From assembly GCA_014885115.2 (NCBI GenBank), contig WKLE02003771.1:1-15824 (forward strand): a stretch of DNA of 15,824 nt, given 5' to 3'. The translations under genes were made by a program, and so were the position numbers. This DNA is from Asterionellopsis glacialis (Eukaryota > Bacillariophyta > Plagiogrammaphyceae > Rhaphoneidales > Asterionellopsidaceae). The notes beneath the pieces were generated by a model, which was not told the origin of the DNA, ran no database searches, and was given only the letters and a program-made list of their open reading frames with translations. Positions 7,740-15,824 of this stretch are shown here, in pieces; position 1 is the stretch's first letter, and every line of letters begins with the position of its first letter.

Positions 7740-10700
7740 ATGAACGACAATGATGTTGGCAAGACAGATATCTTGGAGGAAGTGATGGCAGCAGTGAACA
7801 TACCTTTTTTTATTGCAATTCAAATTAGCAACATGTCTTAATTATTGTTTAAACAAGTCATTGAGATGCAACAATGGTTCAAAATTCTATGAAAAAATAA
7901 TTGAGAAGCCAAAAATAAAACAAGAAAAGGGTCGTGATTCTATTTGTGAGCAACCATGGCAGTCAAAAAATGAAGACAGCAGAGTTGAAGTTAAAAATGA
8001 TTTGTTTAAAAAAAACCAAAGCAATCATTTCTTCTCTTTGACCAGAAGGAGTATTTACTGTTCCTCCTCCTTTGGAAGAAACTGAGCAAGAGGAGGATGA
8101 AATTTTTCACACCACCATCAATTGCTGTACCTCCACTACCAAAAGATACAGAAATAGTTGGAGGTACAATTGTAAGCAAACCTCAGTCTGACGACAACAG
8201 GGGAAAGGAAAACAATTGTACACCCCTTCTTAGTAAACTCCTGGGTTTTTGGACAAAAATTTGTCAGAAGAAAAGGAGGTAAGTATGGATAATCCATTCT
8301 GTAAACAAATGGTGTCTGACATTTTAGGAGAGATCAAATTGTCATACGAACAGTCAAAAGATACTTTTGAGTACAGTACTAACAAGAATACTGAGACCAT
8401 CACTTGCATTTTGGTAACACCAACTCCCACAATTTTGTCAATTACTTCTGCTTTACTAGGTACCTTGCATCCAAGGAAAGTTCAGCTCACTGGTGAAAAG
8501 AAGGAAGAGGACTACCAGGTAAGGTGGTCCTCCTCAATAGAGGAACAAAATGATCTAACTGAAAAGACATACTCTAATGATGCTCATGATTTATTATGTT
8601 ATTTAAATATAATTAGTTGTCAAAATGTTGCGCGGGCTGCTGCTGTTCTTCAAAGAATAATCCGCCACAAAATATTTGATGATTGTTGCAATAAAACATT
8701 GTTCACTGACAAAAAAGATATTAATAAACAAATTGTTGACAACATATCTAATTGTATTCAACATCACCATTGTTCTTCTGGCTCAAGAAAGAAGTCGGTA
8801 CAAACTGGCATAACTTTGATCTTAGCTGCTGTTATGTATTTGTCAAGGGAAGCAGGAGAATTGTTGAGTACCGGCATTGCTAGACAGATGGGGACTAGCA
8901 CTCAAACTATTATTAATGCAAAAAAAATTCAAAAGAGTTGATTGTTGGGAATACTACTTTGGCTGAATATGAGAGGAAACAAATGAAGAATTTCATTTGT
9001 GACTGTGCGAGACCATTCATCCTTGAGTTTTGTTGCTCTGACGAGTACTTCTGTTTGGATACCAATTCCAAAAAGGAAACGGTTATCATTAATCCATATA
9101 CAAACACATCTGAAAAGGTAGAGAGACGGACTTGGTTGGTTGTTGGCAAGGCTAATCAATATTCAATGTTTTTGTCTTCAGAATTTTATTCCAACTTTCA
9201 ACGGAAAATCCTGGCAGGACAATAGGTTTTACAATATTCTGTACAAACCTCTGCCCCTCCGTAACTAATCCTAAACCACAATCCTGTGTTGACAAAAAAA
9301 CAAGTGCAGTCCAAAATTATATGGCTACCTTTTTGTCATATTTGAGAAGGCCACTGGTAAAAGAACAACTGGAAAACTTTACAGCAACAACTGGTGGATT
9401 GGATTATGAGAACACCATTAATGTTCTCAAAAAGGCACAAGCTGGTGACCTCTGCATGGCAGTTTGTTGTTGTGTGTCTGAGGAGCCTGATCTCATAACA
9501 ACTACACAAGAAAATAATCCAAAACTGATTCCATACTGCTGCTCCCATGGAAATGTTGACAACAATCCTTGCCCCGACTGTGGTTTCAAAAAGAAACTTC
9601 AAGTATTTAATCATCCTTTGTTTGTAGACAATGAAGAGGAGATAGAATTTTTTGAATGGGAGGATGCTGAGCAACAGGGAGAAAAGAGGGGGGGAAACAA
9701 CAAACAAAGGGAACTTACCTCAAATGTGTCAGCAATATCTGACATACTTCAAAACTTTAAAAATGCTGTAAAAAAATGTGTACCACATTATTCAGATATA
9801 ATGTGGATGCATCAGCAACAAAAGTTAGATGTTGACAAGTTAAAAAACAATAAACTACTCATCCTTAGTGACTTCTCAGCAACTTTTGATCTACGCGCAA
9901 TGGAACTAAAAAATTCAAGCATTGGTGCTCACATTGGTGCTCACGCCATCCTTGATAACTTTGTTTGCATCATGAACAGAAGGGTGTGGCGAAAGTGAAA
10001 GGAAAGAATGAAGAGGGTGAAACAATTATTGAACACATAAAGATAAATGATTGTGAGGTGCACCAGTTTTTTGCAGAAACCCTGACAAAAGGGGAAAAAG
10101 CAGTTCACGCCATGCACAATACTTGCCTGGACAAGATTATCAAACATTACAAAAAGTACTATTGCAAAGTATTGGGAATAGAACTCAAGAGAGTAATCAT
10201 TTGGACTGATAATGCTCCAACACAGTACAGATGCAGACAAAACTTTGTTATGGTGGCTTCAGTACAAGAGAGACACCATGACATTGAGTTAATCCACCGC
10301 CTTGCTGTAGTCGACAATTTTAAGGGCCCTCACAATGCTTTTGGAAAGGATCCAAGAAGAACTGTAAAAAAATGTGAAGAAAATGGAATAAGATGCCCTA
10401 ATGCACTTCTTGCATTTATCAATTGCAATAAAATATTAGGAGATCAATCAAAATTAGTACCATGGAAAATGCACGAAGAAATGAAAGACAAACGCCTGAA
10501 GGGAAAAGGAACTTATGGTTTGGACAGGAGATTTTTTTTATTATGTGGTTGAGAAGGAAGGAGAAAAGAAATTGTTAGAAACAAGGTTTCCCGGATTGAT
10601 TCTCTGTTGCAACAGAGAGAAGGTATTAGACACAGTAAAAAAGGATGCAGTTCCGGGAACAACAAAGTTACATGAGTTTGCATCAGTGAATTGTGAAATT

Positions 10701-10934
10701 CCAACAACGAAAAAACGACAAATATTTCCAGCACGAATCTCTGACTTACCTTGTGCATGCACGAACTGCAGAACAAGACAGAATTCGCAAGGTAACTTAC
10801 CTGATATATGTAAATATTAAAAATGTCGAAACACACGTGTGATCAACATTACTGTCGACAGGGATGGTACCGCTGACAATGACAACATTGTTGACAACAG
10901 CGATGCGATGTCAGAGTGTTCTGATGGAAATTAG
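7740..10934 (+). pseudogene. frameshifted transposase-like gene (DDE/RNase H-like, Cys-rich)
   Basis: ATG at 7740 (MNDNDVGKTDILEEVM) follows an in-frame TGA. Reading continues through about eight frame changes to 10934, some 1,050 codons. Blocks in order: a Pro/acidic N-terminal part (8050-8230); a helical part with an HTH-like segment (ARQMGTSTQTIINAK, 8880-8925); RTWLVVGKANQY (9127-9162); and LLYxK/SCVD (9230-9290). A Cys/His cluster (YCCSHGNVDNNPCPDCGFKK, 9532-9591) follows, then LLILSDFSATFDLRAMELKN (9862-9921), VIIWTDNAPTQYRCRQNF (10195-10248), HRLAVVDNFKGPHNAFGKD (10297-10353) and PCACTNCR (10748-10771). The two Asp motifs on hydrophobic strands, followed by a KGPxxAxGK segment, suggest an RNase H-fold nuclease like those of transposases; the Cys clusters probably bind zinc. 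The superfamily is not certain. TAA at 10818-10820 interrupts a tail (CKY, then KCRNTRVINITVDRD) that stays in frame to 10934. Several breaks sit at T7, A8 and T8 runs. It is divergent to the broken gene at 6148-7189. Confidence 0.65.
9921..9944 (+). repeat. 12-bp tandem duplication inside the transposase-like gene
   Basis: ATTGGTGCTCAC is present twice in a row (9921-9932 and 9933-9944), giving IGAHIGAH just after the first Asp motif. It preserves the frame and looks like a replication-slippage insertion of four codons. Confidence 0.8.
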
Positions 10935-11407
10935 TACAGTAAAAATATAAAAAAGAATTTACGTAGAAACTCCGTACATGGCTACAGGAAAACAGGTCGA
11001 AAGAAAATTTGGGTGATTCTGGTGACAACTTGGTGCGAGTTTGGCGCGACAGCAGGCTAATTTCAAAAATACATAAGAGGACCGTCAAGGAAGGGTTGCT
11101 GTGACTCCAGGTACTAGTACCGGTACGGTACCCCTCTAGTAAGTAAGATCTTTATATCCGCAGTTTCGAAGAAGTTACCTGGTACAACTCTACTCTACTA
11201 GAGCGACTTCGAAAAGAGAAAAAGAATGTCACATGCATGCCATGACGTGCTTTTGAGATTGAAGATAGCGGCAGATTTGAGATTAGGCTTTCATATTCGT
11301 ACGAAGTCAGAGGTCGAATGCTTATCGCCGCCAACACTGCAAGGTTGGGTAAATAGAAGTATAACGACGACGCAGTCGCCCAGAATCTAGTGTTTTAGTG
11401 CACAGCG
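10935..11407. other. spacer and probable 5' region of the flavin-reductase-like gene, with a GTACC patch
   Basis: No coding sequence is convincing. At 11110-11121 GGTACTAGTACC is a perfect palindrome, followed at once by GGTACGGTACC, forming a small GTACC-rich patch. Sequence from about 11200 is less A+T-rich and probably holds the promoter and 5' UTR of the downstream gene; no core promoter motif can be assigned confidently. Confidence 0.45.
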
Positions 11408-12847
11408 ATGGGGGAGACTGGAACTAGGGAAAGTATCGCAGGAGACAGCATTTATTGGAAATTTGATACTCCAAAACCTTCTCAACTTCCAACAAATCCC
11501 CTTCTTTCCACCTTAGTTCCTCGACCTACTGCTTGGTTTTGTGTTAAGCATGTCGACGGCGGTAAGCCTCCATTGGTCGCTTTAGTGGAAGGCTACAGTG
11601 GAGCTGCCGATAGACCCCCGACTGTGATGATGGCTAGTGCTGCAGTGCCACCTGTGATGATGGATTTGTTGAGAATGAATAAGCTATGTTCGCTTAGCAT
11701 CGCAACAGAACGTGATAAAGATAAATTGCTGAAAGCAGCAGCAGTTGATGATGCTATCTGCGGTCCAGCACTGACTTTTCTGGAAGCGGGATTGGAATCA
11801 TCGGTTGCCCCCGTATCAGAAGGTAGTTCTCAACCTTCGAGACCTCCTTCTGTAAAGAGTTCTCCTATCAAAATGCATTGTAGATTAGTTCTGGAAAAAA
11901 GTCTACCAGCAGGTCAATCTATGATACTTTTGCAGATTGAAGCCTTTCAAATTCTTGGGTCGGTACTTGTGGACCAAAAGATCAAGAAAAAGGGAGCGGT
12001 AACAATCCATGGTAATGCAGATGTTCGACAAATTGCAGCCAAGATTGAAGCTGAACTTATTCGACCTGTGGGAAGCCTTGGTGGCGGACGCTTTGGTGTT
12101 GTCAATGAAATATATCATATGCTCCGTCCGTTACCCAGTCAGCATCAGGGTGTTAAGGTTGAATGGCTGGTAGATACCTTCAAAGAAGCTCCACACATCG
12201 ATGCTACAAAAGGCAACTACAGGGATGTAACGTATACTTATAAGGAAGAAAACCATTGCAAACTTGGATATAATCCAACGAAACAGTCAGTCTTACCTAG
12301 ATTCATTGGATGGATAAGCACCTATGCGTCTAAGACTCGCATACCTCACTTATCACCATACAGTTTTTTTTGCGATGTGGGAAGAGGGTCACGACCGTTC
12401 ATAGCTTTTGCTGCATGTCCCAAAACCGATGGAACTGACTGGAAAGATGCACATCGCGATGCCATGGAAACTGGAGTATTTGCATTTAACGTTATAACGA
12501 AACACTTAGCTGAAGCAATGAACATGACATCAGCTCCCTGTGAAAGCTCCGTGAGTGAATTTGAACTCGCTGATCTGAAGTATTCAGATGCTCCATCTAT
12601 TGACGCTCCCATAGTGAAGGATTCTCCAATTATCTTTGAATGTAGGTATGTTACGAATGTGAAGGTACCTGAAATCAAACCAAAAGACTCGAGATATTAC
12701 TTGATTGTTGGAGAAGTGTTGAGTATTAAGATTGATAGAAGTATACTTGACGAGCAAGGTATAGTTGATGTTGGTAAACTTAAGCCTGTGGCAAGATTGG
12801 GTTATAGTCAAGAATATGCAGTCATTGATAAGCTGCTGGATCTTTAG
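11408..12847 (+). CDS. flavin-reductase-like protein with two diverged FMN-binding split-barrel domains
   Basis: The 479-residue product is intact and intronless. The start is fixed by an in-frame TAG at 11396-11398. The C-terminal half (about 290-479) follows the flavin reductase-like (DIM6/NTAB) pattern closely: PRFIGWISTYASKTRIPHLS, PYSFFCDVG, FIAFAACPK, DAMETGVFAFNVITKHLAEA, MNMTSAP, SEFELADL, SPIIFECRYV, YLIVGEVLSIKID and KLKPVARLG. The N-terminal half (about 15-260) repeats the same plan in diverged form: LVPRPTAWFCV (36-46), PPTVMMASAAVPP (70-82), CRLVLEK (158-164), MILLQIEAFQIL (172-183) and AELIRPVGSLGGGRF (215-229). Such domains bind FMN and reduce flavin or act as oxidoreductases; the N-terminal copy may have lost binding and become structural. 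The protein is probably cytosolic, since no signal peptide is seen. It is convergent with the HSF gene at 12981, with 133 bp between stop codons. Confidence 0.85.
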   Translation: MGETGTRESIAGDSIYWKFDTPKPSQLPTNPLLSTLVPRPTAWFCVKHVDGGKPPLVALVEGYSGAADRPPTVMMASAAVPPVMMDLLRMNKLCSLSIATERDKDKLLKAAAVDDAICGPALTFLEAGLESSVAPVSEGSSQPSRPPSVKSSPIKMHCRLVLEKSLPAGQSMILLQIEAFQILGSVLVDQKIKKKGAVTIHGNADVRQIAAKIEAELIRPVGSLGGGRFGVVNEIYHMLRPLPSQHQGVKVEWLVDTFKEAPHIDATKGNYRDVTYTYKEENHCKLGYNPTKQSVLPRFIGWISTYASKTRIPHLSPYSFFCDVGRGSRPFIAFAACPKTDGTDWKDAHRDAMETGVFAFNVITKHLAEAMNMTSAPCESSVSEFELADLKYSDAPSIDAPIVKDSPIIFECRYVTNVKVPEIKPKDSRYYLIVGEVLSIKIDRSILDEQGIVDVGKLKPVARLGYSQEYAVIDKLLDL

Positions 12848-12980
12848 ACGAAATAATACACTAAATACTTTACTTTTCAACACTGGTATATTTTTTTATG
12901 CATTGTATTATTCATAGATTGTGATACACGAGTCATGTGGTTATTTTATAAGTACATGAAAGGGACCCTGTGGAACAGCT

Positions 12981-13688
12981 CTAAGCTGCTTCTGCTCTTC
13001 GGACTCCTCCGTTGCCCGACTTTTCGTGATTAGCCTGTCTTTGTTGAACAAATTCCTGTTGCATATCTGCTTGTGGTTCAACGACTCCAAGCTTACCCTG
13101 CAACAGCTGCATGTACAAGTTTTGAGATAGATCTTGTGTAACTTGATGGTTTTTTTCGGCACGAGCTTGTAATTGCTGCTTGAGCATGGCAATCTGTGCT
13201 GCTTCCATGAATTCTGGTGTAACATTAGAAGGAGCCGGCATTTGCATAACAGGTGCATCCTGTTCAGACTTGGGTTGTCCAGGTTGTGCTTTGATGGCTT
13301 GGTGAAAAATCTGGAATTTAGGTCCACTTTCACAATGCATTTGATGGCATAGGCGCGGTTTGTCGCGAAGAAAGTATTTGTGATAGTATGACCCTAGCTC
13401 TGGACCGCTTGTTATGCGTGTAAATCCCCATCTATTCAGTTTGCGTGTGAAGCTTGTCCACTTGCTGGAGTGCTTGAAATAACGTGGCAATATCTCGGCG
13501 GCAAACTGTTTTTTCTTCTTGATATGGAAACCTTTACCGTGTGGAAGCCATGAAATGATATAAGTATTTTCATCATTTGAAAGAATTTCCATGAGTCGTT
13601 GAGGAAAGGGCATACAAAGGTCATCATCGATGGCCCTAGGGACAACAAGAGCGACGTCGGCAGCTTGACCAATCGCAGTGGAAGACAT
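12981..13688 (-). CDS. HSF-type DNA-binding transcription factor (paralogue 1)
   Basis: The product has 235 residues from Met at 13688 (MSSTAIGQAADVALVVPRAI); an in-frame Met 26 codons upstream (13766) is possible but adds a sequence absent from the paralogue. The HSF domain spans about 22-125: PFPQRLMEILSN, YIISWLPHGKGFHIKKKKQF, ILPRYFKHSSKWTSFTRKLN and RWGFTRI, where SSKWTSFTRKLNRWGF matches the recognition helix of heat-shock factors. It continues with LGSYYHKYFLRDKPRLCHQM. The C-terminal part is Gln/Pro-rich (155-225), with a possible short coiled coil (MLKQQLQARAEKN) and a terminal VRRAEAA. No introns or breaks are visible. It is a nuclear regulator by family; target genes are unknown. 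It lies tandem to a paralogue at 14830-15450 on the same strand, consistent with local duplication. Confidence 0.92.
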   Translation of the reverse strand: MSSTAIGQAADVALVVPRAIDDDLCMPFPQRLMEILSNDENTYIISWLPHGKGFHIKKKKQFAAEILPRYFKHSSKWTSFTRKLNRWGFTRITSGPELGSYYHKYFLRDKPRLCHQMHCESGPKFQIFHQAIKAQPGQPKSEQDAPVMQMPAPSNVTPEFMEAAQIAMLKQQLQARAEKNHQVTQDLSQNLYMQLLQGKLGVVEPQADMQQEFVQQRQANHEKSGNGGVRRAEAA

Positions 13689-13979
13689 ATTGATTTGGTG
13701 CAGATAGGTGTGAGACAGCAAGTGTTGGGTTAGTTGTGTATAACACACGATCGATTTGTGTCTCATCAGACGATGGTGGGACTGATAGATTTCTTTTCGC
13801 TTCTGGTCAATTCAGTGAGAAAAAGGCAAATATCAGAACATGATGGCATTTTCATAATATTATAAGAATTGGTTGTGAGGTTCGGGTTTTCATCAAATTC
13901 TGTTGGTCGAGAATGTCACACAGTGGGGAAATAATTGGCACCTCACCTTCCTACTCACGATGACCAAATTACTACCCAG

Positions 13980-14095
13980 TAAATACCTGTACGAGTACTT
14001 AGAGTTGAAATTTTGCTTGGTAAGGTACAGGTATTTAAATACCCAGGTACCATTATTTACCTGTACAGGTACTGTACCAGGTACCAGGTTACATG
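13980..14095. repeat. GTACC-rich patch with a 13-bp perfect inverted repeat
   Basis: TAAATACCTGTAC at 13980-13992 is the exact reverse complement of 14025-14037. The segment continues with CCAGGTACC and related GTAC words to about 14095. It lies upstream of the HSF gene ending at 12981 and downstream of the second HSF gene. Function unknown; it resembles the patches at 5630 and 11110. Confidence 0.6.
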
Positions 14096-14097
14096 TA

Positions 14098-14141
14098 CAG
14101 ATACTGCAACATGAAATCACAGATACTGCAACATGAAATCA
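14098..14141. repeat. two tandem copies of a 22-bp unit
   Basis: CAGATACTGCAACATGAAAT plus CA is repeated exactly at 14098-14119 and 14120-14141. It directly follows the GTACC-rich patch in the spacer between the two HSF genes, and is a recent local duplication. Confidence 0.9.
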
Positions 14142-14374
14142 AACACTCGTACTCGTACAGGTAGGGAGTCACTCAAAATTCTTATAGGTACCAGGTACGA
14201 AGTCATTGCTGGGCGGATTGTGCCCCGTTATTCCTCGCTAATAATGTCTATCCATAGCTATCCGCTATCCATATTATCATTGTGAATCTTATCTATCGTA
14301 TCAAAAGTATTGTATGTGAATAAGAAGCGTGTGAATCAGAAGCGAAAGAAATTCAATCAGAAACGCTTTGACTG

Positions 14375-14407
14375 TGCGACATGGGTGCGACACGGTTGCG
14401 ACATGAG
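14375..14407. repeat. three tandem copies of an 11-bp unit
   Basis: TGCGACATGGG, TGCGACACGGT and TGCGACATGAG follow one another at a period of 11 bp, about one helical turn. They lie in the spacer between the two HSF genes. The remaining spacer (14142-14829) has no supportable gene; the 61-codon ORF over this site looks fortuitous. Confidence 0.7.
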
Positions 14408-14829
14408 TTGCTATGGTAACTTCCTGTGTAAAAATGTGCATGTAATTCTTGCTCCAAAGTCTGCCAGAACACACGAGAGGTACAATAACTGGTAGGTACC
14501 GGTAGTCACTAGTTACTTGTTGTTGTTGTTGGTCCGAAGTAGGCTAGGACTAGAGAACTGGAGAGAGTACCAGGGTATCACCAATAACGGTCAGTCACAG
14601 TCCCAACCATAAAACATCCTTCCTGGTAACAACAATCGTTTACCATGTCTTGGCAAATCAGCAGGAATTGCAATTTATCGGAGCACACTTAAAGAGGACA
14701 GACTCATGAACTTTTCTCTTGAGCCTTCAACAAACCTAAGTGAAAAGATAAAAATACATTTTAACGTAAAAGTAAACTCTAATATACAAAAGTCTAATAC
14801 TACTCGATTTGTTTCCAGAGTTCTTACGC

Positions 14830-15450
14830 TTAAGCGGCGTTTGCTCTTCTGATACCAGGACCAGTAGCTGAAGCCTTTGCGTTTTGCCTCGACTGGACCA
14901 AATCTGGTTGCATGGTCATCTGCTGTTGTAATAATCCTAGGTTCTTTGTCTGTAACAATTGGAGGTATAAATTCAATGTTTTCGATCTCTCCTTCTCGAT
15001 AAGAGCCTCCAATTGTTGCTTGTACAGATTAGCTGGTGCTGTGGGTGCGGGAAGATTAGATCCTGGTGGTACAACGGGTGGTGCTGGTTGTTGCTGCACC
15101 TTCATAGTGAACTTGGGTCCGCTCTCGCAGTGCATTTGATGACACAGGCGAGGATCATCACGGACAAAGAATTCGTGACAGTATGCACCATTTTCAGGAC
15201 CACTTGTAATACGAGTAAAACCCCAACGATTGAGCTTCCGTGTGAAGCTAGTCCATTTGCTAGAACTCTTGAAATAGAGAGGCAAGATATCCGAAGCAAA
15301 TTTCTTCTTCTTGGCAATCACGAACTTCTTGCCATCGGGAAGCCACGTGATCACATCAGAGTAATCCTCGTTCGAGAGAATTTCCATAAGTCGTTGAGGA
15401 AAAGGTGTGCAGAGATCGTCATCGATGATAGGGTTTCTTTCAGTCGTCAT
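14830..15450 (-). CDS. HSF-type DNA-binding transcription factor (paralogue 2)
   Basis: The 206-residue product starts MTTERNPIIDDDLCTPFPQR. The HSF domain occupies about residues 10-113: RLMEILSN, VITWLPDGKKFVIAKKKKF, ILPLYFKSSSKWTSFTRKLN and RWGFTRITSGPENGAYCHEF, then DPRLCHQMHCESGPKF. The recognition-helix segment SSKWTSFTRKLNRWGFTRIT is identical to that of paralogue 1. The tail is Pro/Gln-rich with a short charged helix (QQLEALIEKERSK), then NLYLQLLQ and a terminal IRRANAA; both short motifs recur in paralogue 1 (NLYMQLLQ, VRRAEAA). The gene is intact and intronless. With the neighbour 1.1 kb away on the same strand, it indicates tandem duplication. The DNA-binding role is inferred from the family; it need not be heat-responsive. 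Confidence 0.92.
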   Translation of the reverse strand: MTTERNPIIDDDLCTPFPQRLMEILSNEDYSDVITWLPDGKKFVIAKKKKFASDILPLYFKSSSKWTSFTRKLNRWGFTRITSGPENGAYCHEFFVRDDPRLCHQMHCESGPKFTMKVQQQPAPPVVPPGSNLPAPTAPANLYKQQLEALIEKERSKTLNLYLQLLQTKNLGLLQQQMTMQPDLVQSRQNAKASATGPGIRRANAA

Positions 15451-15824
15451 GATATTGCGGTATGTTCGTCTGTGTTGTGGGATTGCTATTCTGTATGAAG
15501 TATGAGGGATCGGAGAAACGAAGTTTCAATTTTATGATGTTTGTGTCTTGGCTTATGTCTCAGGGTCCTACCCGGATTTTCGCTAATCTTCGGAAATGTG
15601 ACATTCTCGATACTTCGCATTCGCTTTTCCCCGTATCGTAAGTACCAACATTCCACCGGCTTCTCAAATTTGGGATTGAACTTTCTGAAGTCCATGTAGA
15701 TTTAACCCCGACAACTACAAGCCAGTACCGCCAAGTCGAATATTTTTCGTAGCGTGAGCAGTACACAATCTCCACGACCAAACGTTACAGAAAAATCTGC
15801 CCCTACAGTTAGCAGACAACCAGG
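15451..15824. other. upstream region of the second HSF gene
   Basis: This is presumably the promoter and 5' UTR of the minus-strand HSF gene. Two overlapping minus-strand open frames here (about 70 codons each) show no family signature and are probably chance. No clear TATA box or heat-shock element was recognised. Confidence 0.4.

Noticed and set aside
8279..8524. Consensus-like 5' splice donors GTAAGT (8279) and GTAAGG (8519) that might explain frame changes by introns
   Set aside because: Protein-like sequence continues straight through both sites, and breaks such as the one at 8920 occur inside a homopolymer with no room for an intron.
8230..9707. Minus-strand open frames opposite the transposase-like gene, up to 123 codons
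   Set aside because: They are antisense shadows; the plus-strand frames carry the recognisable motifs.
7740..10934. Programmed ribosomal frameshifting as an explanation for the overlapping frames
   Set aside because: About eight shifts in both directions in one gene is not a known arrangement; decay or sequence error is simpler.
6148..10934. Search for terminal inverted repeats and target duplications bounding the two-gene element
   Set aside because: Comparing sequence outside 6148 and 10934 by eye gave no matching ends; the shared GTACC words are too general to count.
13893..14136. Open frames on both strands over the GTACC patch
   Set aside because: They arise from the self-complementary repeat and have no protein-like pattern.
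15486..15781. Two minus-strand open frames upstream of the second HSF gene
   Set aside because: Short, overlapping each other in different frames, without recognisable motifs; probably promoter or UTR sequence.
1..15824. tRNA, rRNA genes and CRISPR arrays
   Set aside because: No cloverleaf-like or ribosomal sequence and no regularly spaced identical repeats were seen; the short repeats present do not fit a CRISPR.

Overview
The window looks like nuclear DNA from a diatom, or at least a stramenopile alga. The main reason is a close tandem pair of short, intronless proteins with an HSF-type DNA-binding domain, a family that is strongly expanded in diatoms. The species cannot be named from the sequence alone. 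The right third holds compact, intact host genes. The left two thirds are A+T-rich, contain no intact recognisable gene, and are filled with decayed coding sequence and repeats.

Layout from left to right. Positions 1-1373 (minus) and about 1799-2566 (plus) hold two heavily broken coding regions of unknown identity, facing away from each other. At 2847-3170 there is a roughly 324-bp element with inverted ends, resembling a MITE or foldback element. Positions 3171-5270 have no recognisable gene but contain a perfect 17-bp hairpin at 4536-4577. A doubtful small secreted-protein ORF (5274-5474), a patch rich in GGTAC/GTACC words (5630-5818) and a perfect 21-bp inverted repeat (5948-6026) follow. 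Positions 6148-10934 hold the most interesting locus: two divergently transcribed, broken genes. The minus gene encodes a charged protein of unknown function. The plus gene is a roughly 1,050-codon transposase-like protein with an HTH-like segment, a Cys/His cluster, RNase H-like acidic motifs and a Cys-rich tail. Between them lies a repeat-studded shared promoter region.

From 11408 the window is host sequence: an intact 479-aa protein with two diverged flavin-reductase-like (FMN-binding split barrel) domains on the plus strand. It is followed in convergent orientation by two HSF-type transcription factors on the minus strand (12981-13688 and 14830-15450), which are clearly paralogues and share a C-terminal signature. 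Short GTACC-rich patches, a 22-bp duplication and an 11-bp triplication fill the spacers.

The left part therefore records transposon insertion and decay. The best candidate for an undescribed system is the two-gene divergent element. All family calls are from reading translations by eye; no database search was possible.
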